A stretch of DNA of 64,000 nt from Trichlorobacter thiogenes (GCF_900167465.1 NZ_FUWR01000007.1:105694-169693); one strand, 5' to 3'. Counted from the first letter of the stretch, positions 1-8,296 are shown. Program-made: numbers and translations. The notes: generated from the sequence alone by a model not told the origin.

Positions 1-45
1 GCTGTGCGCCGCCTAATGGAATATCTGGGTTAAACTGAAGCAGTC

Positions 46-999
46 TCAGTGCCAGCGGTAGATTGCAGCCCCAAAGGTCCACCCGGCACCAACACCGGCA
101 AAGGCGACCAGGTCATCCTTCTTTAATTTGCCGGAGCGGTTCACCTCATCCAGCAGCAGAGGAATCGAGACCCCGGAGGTGTTGGCGTAGCGCTCCATGT
201 TATGGCAGACCTTTTCAAACGGGATACCCAACTGTTCCGCCATCTTTTTCAGGATCTTGATGGAGGGCTGGTGGGGGATAACCCAGGTGATATCCTCTTC
301 AGACAGGCCGCAGCGCAGCAGTACCGAGACAATCGAGCCGGGCAGTACCGAGGAGGCAGCCTCGTACACGGCATGGCCATCCATGGTAAAGGCGTTATCT
401 CCCTCAAAGACCGTTGCACCGTCGGTAAATTCGGTGTTTGAGAATATGGTCGCTTCAAACAGGCTGTTCTCATAGCTGCTTTTGGTTAGTACGACTGCTG
501 CGGCTGCATCACCAAAAAAGATACAGTCCCGGCGTGACCAGTCAGTGATGCTGGACATCCGGTCTGAACAGATGACCAGTGCATTTTTGTGGGCGCCTGA
601 ACGGATCAGGTTGCCAGCAATGGTCAGTCCGTACATGAACCCGGAGCAGGCGGCTGATATATCAAGGGCCGGAGCCAGGTTAGTGATGCCAAGCCGGTGT
701 TTGACCAGGCAGGCGGTGGATGGGGCTTTGCGATCCGGGGTAATGGTGGCCAGCAGGATCAGGCTGATTTCATCCTTGTCGATCCCTGCGTTTTCAATGG
801 CAGCAAGGGCGGCCTGGGTGGCCAGATCCGTAGTGCTTTCCTGATCGGCAATGTGGCGTTGCTGGATACCAAGATTTTCAATAATCCAGTCATCCTTGAC
901 CGCTACGCCCATAGTGGCGATATCCTGATTGGTAACGACTTTTTTCGGTACTGCAGAACCGGTTCCGGCAATCCTGATGTTTTGTAACGAATAATCCAT
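46..999 (-). CDS. 3-oxoacyl-ACP synthase III (FabH-like ketosynthase)
   Basis: A 317-residue thiolase-fold condensing enzyme of the KAS III family, which normally joins an acyl-CoA starter to malonyl-ACP in the cytoplasm. The triad is visible: Cys118 in ISAACSGF, His243 in IPHQPSIKIL and Asn273 in YANTSG. Length matches the family. The usual HQAN-x-R loop reads HQPSIK, so the arginine commonly linked to ACP/CoA contact is a lysine; this argues for a specialised paralogue rather than the housekeeping FabH, which normally sits with plsX/fabD/fabG. The start has a GAGGAAAACC leader. It diverges from a 3-hydroxyacyl-CoA dehydrogenase and lies 1 kb from a ligase/ACP operon, so a shared acyl pathway is possible but inferred. 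Confidence 0.88.
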   Translation of the reverse strand: MDYSLQNIRIAGTGSAVPKKVVTNQDIATMGVAVKDDWIIENLGIQQRHIADQESTTDLATQAALAAIENAGIDKDEISLILLATITPDRKAPSTACLVKHRLGITNLAPALDISAACSGFMYGLTIAGNLIRSGAHKNALVICSDRMSSITDWSRRDCIFFGDAAAAVVLTKSSYENSLFEATIFSNTEFTDGATVFEGDNAFTMDGHAVYEAASSVLPGSIVSVLLRCGLSEEDITWVIPHQPSIKILKKMAEQLGIPFEKVCHNMERYANTSGVSIPLLLDEVNRSGKLKKDDLVAFAGVGAGWTFGAAIYRWH

Positions 1000-1091
1000 G
1001 GTTTTCCTCGCTGGTTTTGCTGTGTAACGATGAGATACCTGCTAGCATACAACAGCAGCGCATAAATGCAATGCTGCTTTGGGAGATTGCC

Positions 1092-1964
1092 ATGAACAGA
1101 GAAACAACACAGATCGGTGTGGCAGGGGCAGGCAGCATGGGGACCGGTATTGCCCAACTGGCTGCAATGGCAGGTTTTCAGGTGCGGCTGTTTGCCCGGC
1201 GTGCTGCTGCTTTTGACAAAGCGCTGCAGGGCATGGCTGCCAGCCTTGCTAAGCTGCATGAAAAGGGGCTGATTACTGAAGAACCAACCGTGATCCTGGC
1301 CAGAATCAGCTGCTGTCATGATCTTGCTGAACTGTCAGACTGTGATCTGGTGATCGAGGCGATTGCCGAGCAGTTGGAGCTTAAATCTGAGCTGCTCAGG
1401 TCGATTGGAGCGGCGTTAGGCAAAGACGCCATCCTGGCCAGCAGCACCAGCAGTATCTCCATTACCGCACTGGGGCAGGCTTCCGGCATTCCTGAACGGT
1501 TTGTCGGCATGCACTTTATGAATCCGGTGCCGCTGATGGAGGTAGTTGAGCTGATCAGCGGAGACCAGACATCGCTAAAGACCATCAACTTTGCACAGCA
1601 GATGGTGCTTGCCCTGGGTAAACAGTTTGTCTGCAGCAAGGATCAGCCCGGCTTTATCATCACCCGGCTGCTTTGTGTGCTGATCAATGAGGCCTTTGAG
1701 ATGCTGCAGGCCGGTGTCGCCAGCGCGGAAGAGATTGATAGTGCCATGCAGCTGGGGGCTCACCATCCCATGGGGCCGCTGGCCCTGGCTGATATGATCG
1801 GGCTGGATGTGATCCTGGCTGCCATGAAGACCATGGAAACCGGCATGGAAAGCTGCAAGTATGCAGCATCCCCTCTGCTGCGGGAGTATGTGGCACAAGG
1901 CAGGTTAGGCAGAAAGAGTGGGCAGGGGGTGTATCTGTACCCGGCCCAGGTTAATCCGCAGTGA
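1092..1964 (+). CDS. 3-hydroxyacyl-CoA (3-hydroxybutyryl-CoA) dehydrogenase
   Basis: A 290-residue NAD(P)-dependent dehydrogenase that interconverts 3-hydroxyacyl-CoA and 3-oxoacyl-CoA. The N-terminal Rossmann motif GVAGAGSMGTG lies at residues 9-19, the family motif with the catalytic histidine (GMHFMNPVPLMEV) at about 139-151, and the C-terminal helical domain contains HHPMGPLALADMIGLD. Length is close to stand-alone Hbd enzymes (about 280), so no hydratase domain is fused. I chose the ATG at 1092, preceded by GGGAG, over an upstream in-frame ATG at 1017 because the Rossmann strand begins right after it. It is divergent from the KAS III gene with a 92-bp shared promoter region and convergent with the aminotransferase gene. 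Confidence 0.9.
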   Translation: MNRETTQIGVAGAGSMGTGIAQLAAMAGFQVRLFARRAAAFDKALQGMAASLAKLHEKGLITEEPTVILARISCCHDLAELSDCDLVIEAIAEQLELKSELLRSIGAALGKDAILASSTSSISITALGQASGIPERFVGMHFMNPVPLMEVVELISGDQTSLKTINFAQQMVLALGKQFVCSKDQPGFIITRLLCVLINEAFEMLQAGVASAEEIDSAMQLGAHHPMGPLALADMIGLDVILAAMKTMETGMESCKYAASPLLREYVAQGRLGRKSGQGVYLYPAQVNPQ

Positions 1965-2008
1965 TAACCGGCATGGTTTATTCCAAGTCGCATGTAAACT
2001 GACACCTT

Positions 2009-2078
2009 ACCACCCCTGGCCCCTCCTAAAATAGGAGGGGGAATGAGCTCCCCTCCTTACAAAGGAGGGGAGGGTGGT
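2009..2078. repeat. 70-bp nested inverted repeat between convergent genes
   Basis: The element begins ACCACCCC and ends GGGTGGT, and encloses two internal hairpins: CCCCTCCTA/TAGGAGGGG and CCCCTCCTT/AAGGAGGGG. It fills the gap between two convergent genes, so it may also act as a bidirectional terminator. The modular look (CCACCC arm, GGAGGGG hairpins) resembles dispersed palindromic repeats, but copy number cannot be judged from one window. Confidence 0.7.
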
Positions 2079-2112
2079 TGGGTTCCCTGCCTTACTTGAT
2101 CGCTAAAGTGAA

Positions 2113-3264
2113 TTAGAATACACCATAGACCTTGGCCAGCGGGCTTTGGTCCGTGCGGGAATGAACCAGCCGAGACAAGGCAGTGCAGAACCCCTGCATG
2201 GCTTCGCGACCGGCAATACTGACCCTGATCCAGCCGGGAAACCGGAAGCCGGTCATGGTCCGCACCATGTAGCCCTGCTGCATCAGCAGGCGATAGGCCA
2301 GGGTATCGCTGAACGGCAGCTTGATCATGGCAAAGTTACAGTCGCTGGTCAGTATCGGCAGTTTCAGTTCTGCGCATTGGGCTGCCAGCATCTGCTGCCC
2401 TTCCTGCACCAGGCTGCGGGTGGCAGTGATAAAGGTCTGATCCCCCAGTGCTGCCAGTGCGGCTGATTGGGCAAGGGTGTTTACCGAATAGACAATGGCG
2501 GTCTTACGGACGATATCGGTTACCTGTTCAGTGCCCACCAGGTAGCCGATCCGCAGGCCTGCCAAGGCATACATCTTGGAGAAGGTGCGGAAGATGATTA
2601 GGTTGGGAAAACGGGACAGCAGCGAGATGCCGTCGGGGTAGTCAGGTTGGTCCATGAATTCAGCATAGGCCTCATCCAGCACCACAATATGATTGGGCCC
2701 CAGCCGCTCCATAAAGCGGATCAGCCGATCCCTGCTCCACCAGGTTCCGGTGGGGTTGTTGGGGTTGCAGATAAAGACCAGTTTGGTACGGCTGTCAACC
2801 CGCGCCAGTAGACCCTCTTCATCAAACCCGAAATCATTAAGCGGCGCCAGCCGTGCATCCACACCGGAAAAACGGGCAATCCATTCATAGACCGCAAAGG
2901 TGCGGTCAGCGGTGACGATATTGTCTCCCTGCTGGCAGAACGCCTTGATTACAAAGGCGATTACTTCATTGGCGCCATTGCCCAGAATTACCTGAGACGG
3001 TGTAACCCCCAGATAGTCAGCCAGTCTGGCCCTTAAGGGGCGGCAGTCGCCGCTGGGATAGCGGGAAACCAGTGCCGGATCAAAGGATTGCAGGAACGCA
3101 GCTGCTGCCGGTGGAGGCCCCAGAGGATTCTCGTTGTTGTTCATCCTGATCAGGCGTGAACAGCCGAACATCTGCTGCAGCTCATCATCGGGCGGCGAGG
3201 GGATGTAGGCCTCAAACTGCCGCACATATTGCGGTACCAGCGCCTCAAGGTTGCAGAGGTTCAT
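2113..3264 (-). CDS. HisC-like pyridoxal-phosphate aminotransferase
   Basis: A 383-residue fold-type I aminotransferase of the histidinol-phosphate aminotransferase subfamily. Visible marks are NNNENPLGPP near residue 42, YPSGD at 69-73, CNPNNPTG at 167-174, DEAYAEF at 197-203 and the PLP lysine Lys230 in TFSKMYALAGLR. The start at 3264 overlaps the preceding stop as ATGA, which marks tight translational coupling; a longer in-frame start at 3315 would overlap that gene by 55 nt and adds a non-conserved tail. It is the last gene of the ligase/ACP/acetyltransferase operon rather than part of a his operon, so it may act on a pathway-specific keto acid or amine. A true HisC role cannot be excluded. 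Confidence 0.85.
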   Translation of the reverse strand: MNLCNLEALVPQYVRQFEAYIPSPPDDELQQMFGCSRLIRMNNNENPLGPPPAAAAFLQSFDPALVSRYPSGDCRPLRARLADYLGVTPSQVILGNGANEVIAFVIKAFCQQGDNIVTADRTFAVYEWIARFSGVDARLAPLNDFGFDEEGLLARVDSRTKLVFICNPNNPTGTWWSRDRLIRFMERLGPNHIVVLDEAYAEFMDQPDYPDGISLLSRFPNLIIFRTFSKMYALAGLRIGYLVGTEQVTDIVRKTAIVYSVNTLAQSAALAALGDQTFITATRSLVQEGQQMLAAQCAELKLPILTSDCNFAMIKLPFSDTLAYRLLMQQGYMVRTMTGFRFPGWIRVSIAGREAMQGFCTALSRLVHSRTDQSPLAKVYGVF

Positions 3265-4535
3265 CGGCTGCCCCCGGCCCGGTGCAGATGAATCAGGTCG
3301 CCGGTTCCCCCCCATGGTACCAGCATGCGGGGGGTGAAACCGCGCTTCAGCAGGTGCGGGGCCAGCAGGGCATCAAAGGGGCGTCCGGTATCAACGGTGC
3401 AGTAGATTGCGCTGAACTGTTCCTGATCCAGCAGTTGCAGATGCTCTTCAAGCACCGCCTCTGCATCCCGCCCCACCAGCAGCGGGGTAAGACGGGCCAT
3501 GCCGGTTGAACGGTTGAGCCGGGTTGCAAACAGGGTCAGGCCGTTAGCGGTTTCACCGTCATCGTGATAGGCGCGGATGTTTCTGGCCAGGGCCATGCTG
3601 CTGCACCAGTCGGTGTAGAACGGCATCAGTTCTGTAGCAACAGCGGCATCGGCACCAAATTCCTCGGCCAGCATCCGGTAGCCGGTCCAGATCGTCCCGC
3701 CGGGTATGGCAAGGCTGCCCGCTGCCTCAAACCCTGCTGCCACAGGCGGTTGCTGCGGTGCATACAGCACCAGTCCCAGACGGTTGCTGCGGCCAAACTG
3801 TTCGGTCAGCTTTTCGCAGAGCGCAATGGTCAGCTGTTCCGGTTCTGTTGGTGCTGCCAGGTAGGGGCCAAAACAGGCCACCATCCTGCCTTCGTCAGCA
3901 TGCCAGATCAGACCACCAGCCAGCTCTCCCTGTTCACCCTGCGCCAGTATGATGCCGTATTCATTGCTGGCCAGTTTATCCAGCAGACGTCCGGGCGGGG
4001 TAAACTCCTCGGGAAACTGACAGGCAGCAAAGGAGTCGGCGATCAGTGCTGAAAACTGCTTGACCAGATCCGGCGCAGGGGATGTGGTCAGCTGCCAGGT
4101 CTGGACAGCAGGGTGGGGCTGAGATTGTTGAACAGGTGCAGGATAGTTGCGCTCTTTGCGCAGCATGATCTCCCAGCCCCCCAGCTCCATCTGTCGGATG
4201 CTGAACTGGTCACAGGCCCGTGAAGCCAGAAAAAGCCCCATCTCTGCCAGTCCCTCTTCGGTTTCATGGTCAGGCCGGGAGGTGATGTTGAAGATCCGCA
4301 GGTCAGGCGGTTGGGGTACCTGGAACAGGAGATCCGCTGCATAGCGCCGGTCCTGGAAACGCACCGTAATCCCGGCTCCGGGGATGCTGCTGCAGAGCGC
4401 CAGAAACAGTTCTTCCGTGCTCAGGGCCAGCATGGTGGTTTCAGGGGCAGCCAGTCCTGCACTTTTTGCTGCGCTTTCAGCAAAGGCAACCACCACCGGC
4501 ATCCGTTCTGGTACAAGTTCAACCTTTAGTTCCAT
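3261..4535 (-). CDS. HATPase-like domain fused to two GNAT-like regions, unknown role
   Basis: A 424-residue soluble protein. Residues 1-130 look like an RsbW/SpoIIAB-type GHKL ATPase domain: a helix with LSTEELFLAL in place of the N box, and EMGLFLASRACDQF followed by a GGWEIMLRK end strand, as in anti-sigma kinases. The N-box asparagine is not evident, so ATP binding is uncertain. Residues 160-290 look like a GNAT acetyltransferase fold. The last 130 residues share a pattern (GFTPRMLVPWGGTGDLIHLH) with the end of the next upstream gene product (GFFLGGFLPAWFGEDGLLMQ), so the two proteins seem to share a C-terminal domain. It lies 3 bp after that gene and overlaps the aminotransferase by 4 nt. 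The function is not recognised. Confidence 0.7.
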   Translation of the reverse strand: MELKVELVPERMPVVVAFAESAAKSAGLAAPETTMLALSTEELFLALCSSIPGAGITVRFQDRRYAADLLFQVPQPPDLRIFNITSRPDHETEEGLAEMGLFLASRACDQFSIRQMELGGWEIMLRKERNYPAPVQQSQPHPAVQTWQLTTSPAPDLVKQFSALIADSFAACQFPEEFTPPGRLLDKLASNEYGIILAQGEQGELAGGLIWHADEGRMVACFGPYLAAPTEPEQLTIALCEKLTEQFGRSNRLGLVLYAPQQPPVAAGFEAAGSLAIPGGTIWTGYRMLAEEFGADAAVATELMPFYTDWCSSMALARNIRAYHDDGETANGLTLFATRLNRSTGMARLTPLLVGRDAEAVLEEHLQLLDQEQFSAIYCTVDTGRPFDALLAPHLLKRGFTPRMLVPWGGTGDLIHLHRAGGSR

Positions 4536-4538
4536 GGT

Positions 4539-5588
4539 CTACCTTTCCTTACTCCGCTTCCAGTCCGTGCGCACCATCTCCATAATTGTTTTTGCCCGTT
4601 CAGAATGCAGCTTGATGGAGTCAAAGCCCGGTTCAACGTACAGCTTCTGCATCAGCAGTCCATCCTCTCCAAACCAGGCTGGCAGAAAACCGCCCAGAAA
4701 GAAACCAACAGAGCGCAGCACTGCAACCGATGCCGCTGCATCAGCAGCACCAAGGGGTACAAAACATTGCAGCAGCGCATAGTTTTTGGAGCAGATATCC
4801 TGTTCCAGAGCTGCAAGGCGTTGGGCAAGGTCTTTGCCCGGCTTGGTGATATTACACCTGCAGACACCCGGCCCGTCAAACTGCTCCATCTCCAGTTCAG
4901 AAACATCGCTGAGCAGTTCTGAAGCAGGCTGGATCAGCTCCCGGTCAATGCCAACCCCTTCCATCATAAACCGGAGCTGATCCGCATAGCAGTCAGGCAG
5001 GCAGAGTGGGCGGCGTTGGTCCTGCCCGATCCTGAAGTATAGCAGACAGGTTACTCTGCCATCGGATGCCTGTTCCTTGGCATAGGCGGTTGCCGGCATC
5101 AGATCAACCTCAAGTCCGGTTTCAACAAATTTGACCGGCCCGGCCACTTTCTGGGTAATGGTGTGATTGCAGACCGCCTCGCCGTAGATAGCCTTGATGG
5201 TGCCGTTTTCAATCAAAGAAATAAGCAGGTTGGTGCAGCGGGCAAAGGCAAGACTGCCGCGATAGGCTGGCAGGGTCAGACCCAGCCCCATTTCGTACAG
5301 GTCTGGATTGGGTGAGGAGCTGCGGTAAAAGGCCTCATGGCAGACCACTTGTCCAGTGTCAGTCCGGGCAACCACACTCCTGATCCTGCCTGCCTGGTTT
5401 TCCTCGGTCAGCTTTTCAGGGATATAGTAGGTGTCAATCGGATAGCCGTCTCCATAGACGCTGTACATCAGCCGGGCAACCCCGTAGCCGTCTTCAGGCC
5501 GGTAAAAATCCACCGTGAACGATTCTCCTTCCGGCAGTGGACAGCTGTCTTCCCGTAGACGCTTGATCGCTTCTTCACGTGGCGTCAT
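4539..5588 (-). CDS. GNAT-family N-acetyltransferase-like protein
   Basis: A 349-residue protein whose first ~180 residues resemble a GNAT acyltransferase (FYRPEDGYGVARLMYSVYGD near residue 30, and a GLGLTLPAYRG segment at about 100-112 standing where the acyl-CoA loop usually sits). The second half resembles the C-terminal domain of the neighbouring 3261-4535 product, ending in GFFLGGFLPAWFGEDG. The start overlaps the ACP stop by 4 nt (ATGA), so both are likely translated together. In context it could transfer an acyl group from the adjacent carrier protein to an amine, as LuxI-type and other GNAT-fold enzymes can; that is inference. No signal peptide or membrane segment. Confidence 0.68.
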   Translation of the reverse strand: MTPREEAIKRLREDSCPLPEGESFTVDFYRPEDGYGVARLMYSVYGDGYPIDTYYIPEKLTEENQAGRIRSVVARTDTGQVVCHEAFYRSSSPNPDLYEMGLGLTLPAYRGSLAFARCTNLLISLIENGTIKAIYGEAVCNHTITQKVAGPVKFVETGLEVDLMPATAYAKEQASDGRVTCLLYFRIGQDQRRPLCLPDCYADQLRFMMEGVGIDRELIQPASELLSDVSELEMEQFDGPGVCRCNITKPGKDLAQRLAALEQDICSKNYALLQCFVPLGAADAAASVAVLRSVGFFLGGFLPAWFGEDGLLMQKLYVEPGFDSIKLHSERAKTIMEMVRTDWKRSKER

Positions 5589-5821
5589 GCTGCACGTTCC
5601 ACAAAGGCGATAAAGTCGTTGAGTGTCTTGAGTTTCAGGGAATCGCTGTCAGAGATGGTCAGGTTGTACTTTCCTTCAAGGGCAACGGCAAAGGCCGGGC
5701 AGTCCACTGAATCAACCCCCTGGGTTGCCAGAGGACTATCCGGGGCAATCTCTGCAACCAATCCTTTGTCCATACCGATCTGAAGCATCAACTCTTTTAA
5801 TTCTGCTATGGTAACGGCCAT
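5585..5821 (-). CDS. Stand-alone acyl carrier protein
   Basis: A 78-residue acidic four-helix carrier protein. The phosphopantetheine serine is Ser38 in GVDSVD, a conservative change from the usual DSLD/DSLE. The size equals AcpP, but the flanks (CPAFAVALEGKYN) differ from housekeeping AcpP, and the gene is placed between an adenylating ligase and an acetyltransferase rather than beside fabG/fabF. It therefore probably serves a dedicated pathway in which the ligase loads it. The start is preceded by AAAAGGAGCAGAACC, a clear Shine-Dalgarno. It ends in a 4-nt overlap with the acetyltransferase gene. Confidence 0.88.
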   Translation of the reverse strand: MAVTIAELKELMLQIGMDKGLVAEIAPDSPLATQGVDSVDCPAFAVALEGKYNLTISDSDSLKLKTLNDFIAFVERAA

Positions 5822-5850
5822 GGTTCTGCTCCTTTTAGATAGTATGCAAT

Positions 5851-7356
5851 CTATCGCTTCAGTTTAAAACGCTGCACCTTACCGGTTGCAGTACGGGGCA
5901 GGTCATCCACAAAGAAATAGCGCACCGGTAGCATGTAGTCCTGCAAGCGGCTGGCCATGAAGCGGCGGATGTCACGTTCAAGGGCCGGGTCTGCAATGCA
6001 GTCCGGCTTAAGCATAAGGTGGGCTGCCGGTCGCATCAGCCCCATTACCTGACAGGATGCCACGGCGCAATCAGCAACAGATGGATGGGTGCGCAGCAGT
6101 TCTTCCACCTGTATTGGCGAGATCCACTGGCCACCCACCTTCAGCATGTCGTCACTGCGTCCCCGGTGATAGTAGTAGCCTTCTTGCTCCAGAAAGACAT
6201 CACCGGTTTTGATGAAGCCGTCAGCTAGCATGGTGTCTGCAGTTTTTTCTGGCAGGTTCCAGTAGCGTGGAGCAGTGCTGTCTCCTTGTACCTGCAGGTG
6301 TCCTGGGGTGCCGGTCTGAACCGGATTGCCTTCATCATCCACCAGGCGGATCTGGTAGCCCGGTACCGCCTGTCCTGCTGAGCCTGACCTGATCCGGCCT
6401 GGCTGGTTGGAAATAAAGACATGGGTAAGTTCAGTTGTGCCGATCCCGTCCAGAATATCCAGTCCGGTCAGACGCTGCCATTCATCAAACACGGCTGCCG
6501 GTAACCCTTCACCGGCAGAGACGCAGAACCGCATTGGTAGATCCAGTTGAGGGGTGGCTGTTGAGAGGATAATCTGGGCATAGACCGTAGGCACCGAGAA
6601 AAACAGGGTAGGGTGGTGCTGCTTAATCAAGGCCAGCAGTTCCTCTGGCAATGGCTTGCCGGGGTAAAGCAGGGCGGTTGCACCGCTATACAAGGGGAAA
6701 GCCAGACTGTTGCCCAGGCCATAGGCAAAGAACAGCTTGCTGGCAGAGAAGAGCAGGTCATCCGGCCTGATCCCCAGCACTTTGCTGCCGTACTGCTCTG
6801 CAGCAACCAGCAGGTCTCGGTGACGGTGGGGCACCCCTTTGGGTTTGCCGGTTGAACCGGAGGTATAGAGCATGAAGGCCAGGTCATCAACTGCAGGGGC
6901 AGGGGCCGCAAGCTCAGCTGTTGGATACTGCTCCAGCCAGCCGGTTAAGGTTTCGGCACAGGCAAGGTCAGTCAGCGCGGGGGATGCAAGTTCTGCAGCC
7001 AGAGGGACTGCAGAGGAGTACAGCAGGAAGCGCGCACCAGAATCCTGCAGGATGTAGCGGTAGTCATCAGCGGTCAGGGCTGTGCTGACCGGTACCGCAA
7101 CTGCGCCATGCAGCACGGCACCAAGAAAGGCAGCAACAAAGACCGGGCTGTCAGGCAGGATCAGCAGTACACGATCCCCGGCCGTAATAGCGCTTTGCTG
7201 CAGCAGGGTGGCAAAACGGCAGGCAGAGTCTGCCAGCTGTTGGTAGCTGACAGACTCTGCGTTACAGATATAGGCGGTCTTGTCCGGGTGCTTGGCCAGG
7301 TTAGGGCCAAGCAGGGCAATTGCAAGGTTTGAGGCTGCAACTTTCTGGTCAGGCAT
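5851..7356 (-). CDS. AMP-dependent acyl/aryl-CoA (or -ACP) ligase, benzoate-CoA ligase family
   Basis: A 501-residue ANL-superfamily enzyme that activates a carboxylate as acyl-AMP and passes it to CoA or a carrier thiol. Visible motifs are MLYTSGSTGKPKGVPHRH near residue 160 (P-loop), DGIGTTEL near 310, YHRGRSDDMLKVGGQWISP near 420 (hinge and A8), and the catalytic lysine in RTATGKVQRFK at the C terminus. The overall pattern is closest to benzoate-CoA ligases, yet no benzoyl-CoA reductase or ring-cleavage gene lies nearby, and the next gene is an ACP 29 bp away. Loading of that ACP is thus a reasonable inference. It follows the repeat-protein gene by 29 bp. Confidence 0.85.
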   Translation of the reverse strand: MPDQKVAASNLAIALLGPNLAKHPDKTAYICNAESVSYQQLADSACRFATLLQQSAITAGDRVLLILPDSPVFVAAFLGAVLHGAVAVPVSTALTADDYRYILQDSGARFLLYSSAVPLAAELASPALTDLACAETLTGWLEQYPTAELAAPAPAVDDLAFMLYTSGSTGKPKGVPHRHRDLLVAAEQYGSKVLGIRPDDLLFSASKLFFAYGLGNSLAFPLYSGATALLYPGKPLPEELLALIKQHHPTLFFSVPTVYAQIILSTATPQLDLPMRFCVSAGEGLPAAVFDEWQRLTGLDILDGIGTTELTHVFISNQPGRIRSGSAGQAVPGYQIRLVDDEGNPVQTGTPGHLQVQGDSTAPRYWNLPEKTADTMLADGFIKTGDVFLEQEGYYYHRGRSDDMLKVGGQWISPIQVEELLRTHPSVADCAVASCQVMGLMRPAAHLMLKPDCIADPALERDIRRFMASRLQDYMLPVRYFFVDDLPRTATGKVQRFKLKR

Positions 7357-7385
7357 CAGGTGGCCTCCGGCATGGTTTCAGGGTG

Positions 7386-8108
7386 CTATTTTCTTTGACC
7401 GCTCCAGTTACCGCTTAAGGCGTCGTCACAATATCCCCATCTGCCGGAGAAGCTGTTGCCGGAGAAGCGGAATTCAACTTTGCCCCAGAAATACCGCCCG
7501 TTTTTAGGGTGGCTGCAACGTTTGTTGGAGTGATCTTCTATCCAGTAACCACGTAAAACATCATTGCTGACAGATCCGACAAGCTCGCCATTGTCAGTGG
7601 TGTAGCGGCCTGATACGCGGTTGCCCTGCTGGCGGAATTTAATGTCGCCTTCGGTTGAACCCCAGACACCTTCCAGAGAGCTGCCGTCACTGATTGCAAA
7701 CGGATCTGCTTCACCACGGTCCGGTGGTGGCGCGGTCTGCCTGCCAGAGGTGCGGGAGCCGCTCCAGGGGCGGGACGGCGCATCGTTGCAGTACCCCCAT
7801 TTGCCGCTGAATCCGCTTTCGGTAAATTCAAAGGATACCCGTCCCCAGTGGTAGCGACCGTTTTTTGGGGTGGAGCAGCGCCGGTCAGAACCATCCTCAA
7901 TCCAGAACCCTTCCAGGGTGCTATCAAACAGCTGCCCGGTCAGTTCACCGTTGTCGTTCGTGTAGCGTCCGGTGACGCGGTCCCCTGATTGATGCAGGGT
8001 AACAGCGCCTTCGGTGCTTGAATAGCTGCCGGCAACACTGAAAGCCTGAGAGATACCGGGAACCAGCAGAACAGCCAGAAGTATGATTATTCTTGAGAGT
8101 ATCTTCAT
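7386..8108 (-). CDS. Secreted protein with two tandem ~90-residue repeats
   Basis: A 240-residue protein with a signal peptide (residues 1-22, IILLAVLLVPGISQA) and two homologous units at about 24-118 and 146-238. Each unit contains S/G-STEG, a GRYTxDNGEL segment, GYWIED or GFWIED, xRCSxPKNGRYxWG, FSGxWGYCxDA and W-SG-x-R. Two cysteines and many tryptophans per unit recur in the same places, which suggests a disulfide-bonded, lipocalin- or MORN-like beta sheet fold; I do not recognise the family. It overlaps the lipoprotein gene by 4 nt and is followed by the ligase. Probably periplasmic or surface located. Confidence 0.8.
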   Translation of the reverse strand: MKILSRIIILLAVLLVPGISQAFSVAGSYSSTEGAVTLHQSGDRVTGRYTNDNGELTGQLFDSTLEGFWIEDGSDRRCSTPKNGRYHWGRVSFEFTESGFSGKWGYCNDAPSRPWSGSRTSGRQTAPPPDRGEADPFAISDGSSLEGVWGSTEGDIKFRQQGNRVSGRYTTDNGELVGSVSNDVLRGYWIEDHSNKRCSHPKNGRYFWGKVEFRFSGNSFSGRWGYCDDALSGNWSGQRK

Positions 8109-8296
8109 TGCGTTTTCTCCTTCTGCCCTGTGGGGCGGTTGTTTTCAGGCAGTATGCCAATCTCAAAGGCTCCCTTTTCTCCGGTGAACAGTCCCTGTTG
8201 AGGTCCTTCTTCACGGTGGTTGGGAGGCTGATATGGTTTGATACCGCTGCAACCGGCCAGCAGTATCAGGAACAACAGGCTGGAAACTGTTTTCAT
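8105..8296 (-). CDS. Small lipoprotein
   Basis: A 63-residue product with a lipoprotein signal: hydrophobic SSLLFLILLAGC with a LAGC lipobox and acylated Cys16. The mature part is about 48 residues, proline-rich and charged, with no domain I recognise. The start codon shares a base with the porin stop (TGATG), and its stop overlaps the repeat-protein start by 4 nt, so it belongs to the same transcript. The close coupling to a porin suggests an envelope role, but no specific function can be assigned. Confidence 0.75.
   Translation of the reverse strand: MKTVSSLLFLILLAGCSGIKPYQPPNHREEGPQQGLFTGEKGAFEIGILPENNRPTGQKEKTQ

Noticed and set aside
1017..1091. Longer N terminus for the 3-hydroxyacyl-CoA dehydrogenase
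   Set aside because: The extra 25 residues do not fit the family and the start lacks a Shine-Dalgarno; 1092 has GGGAG.
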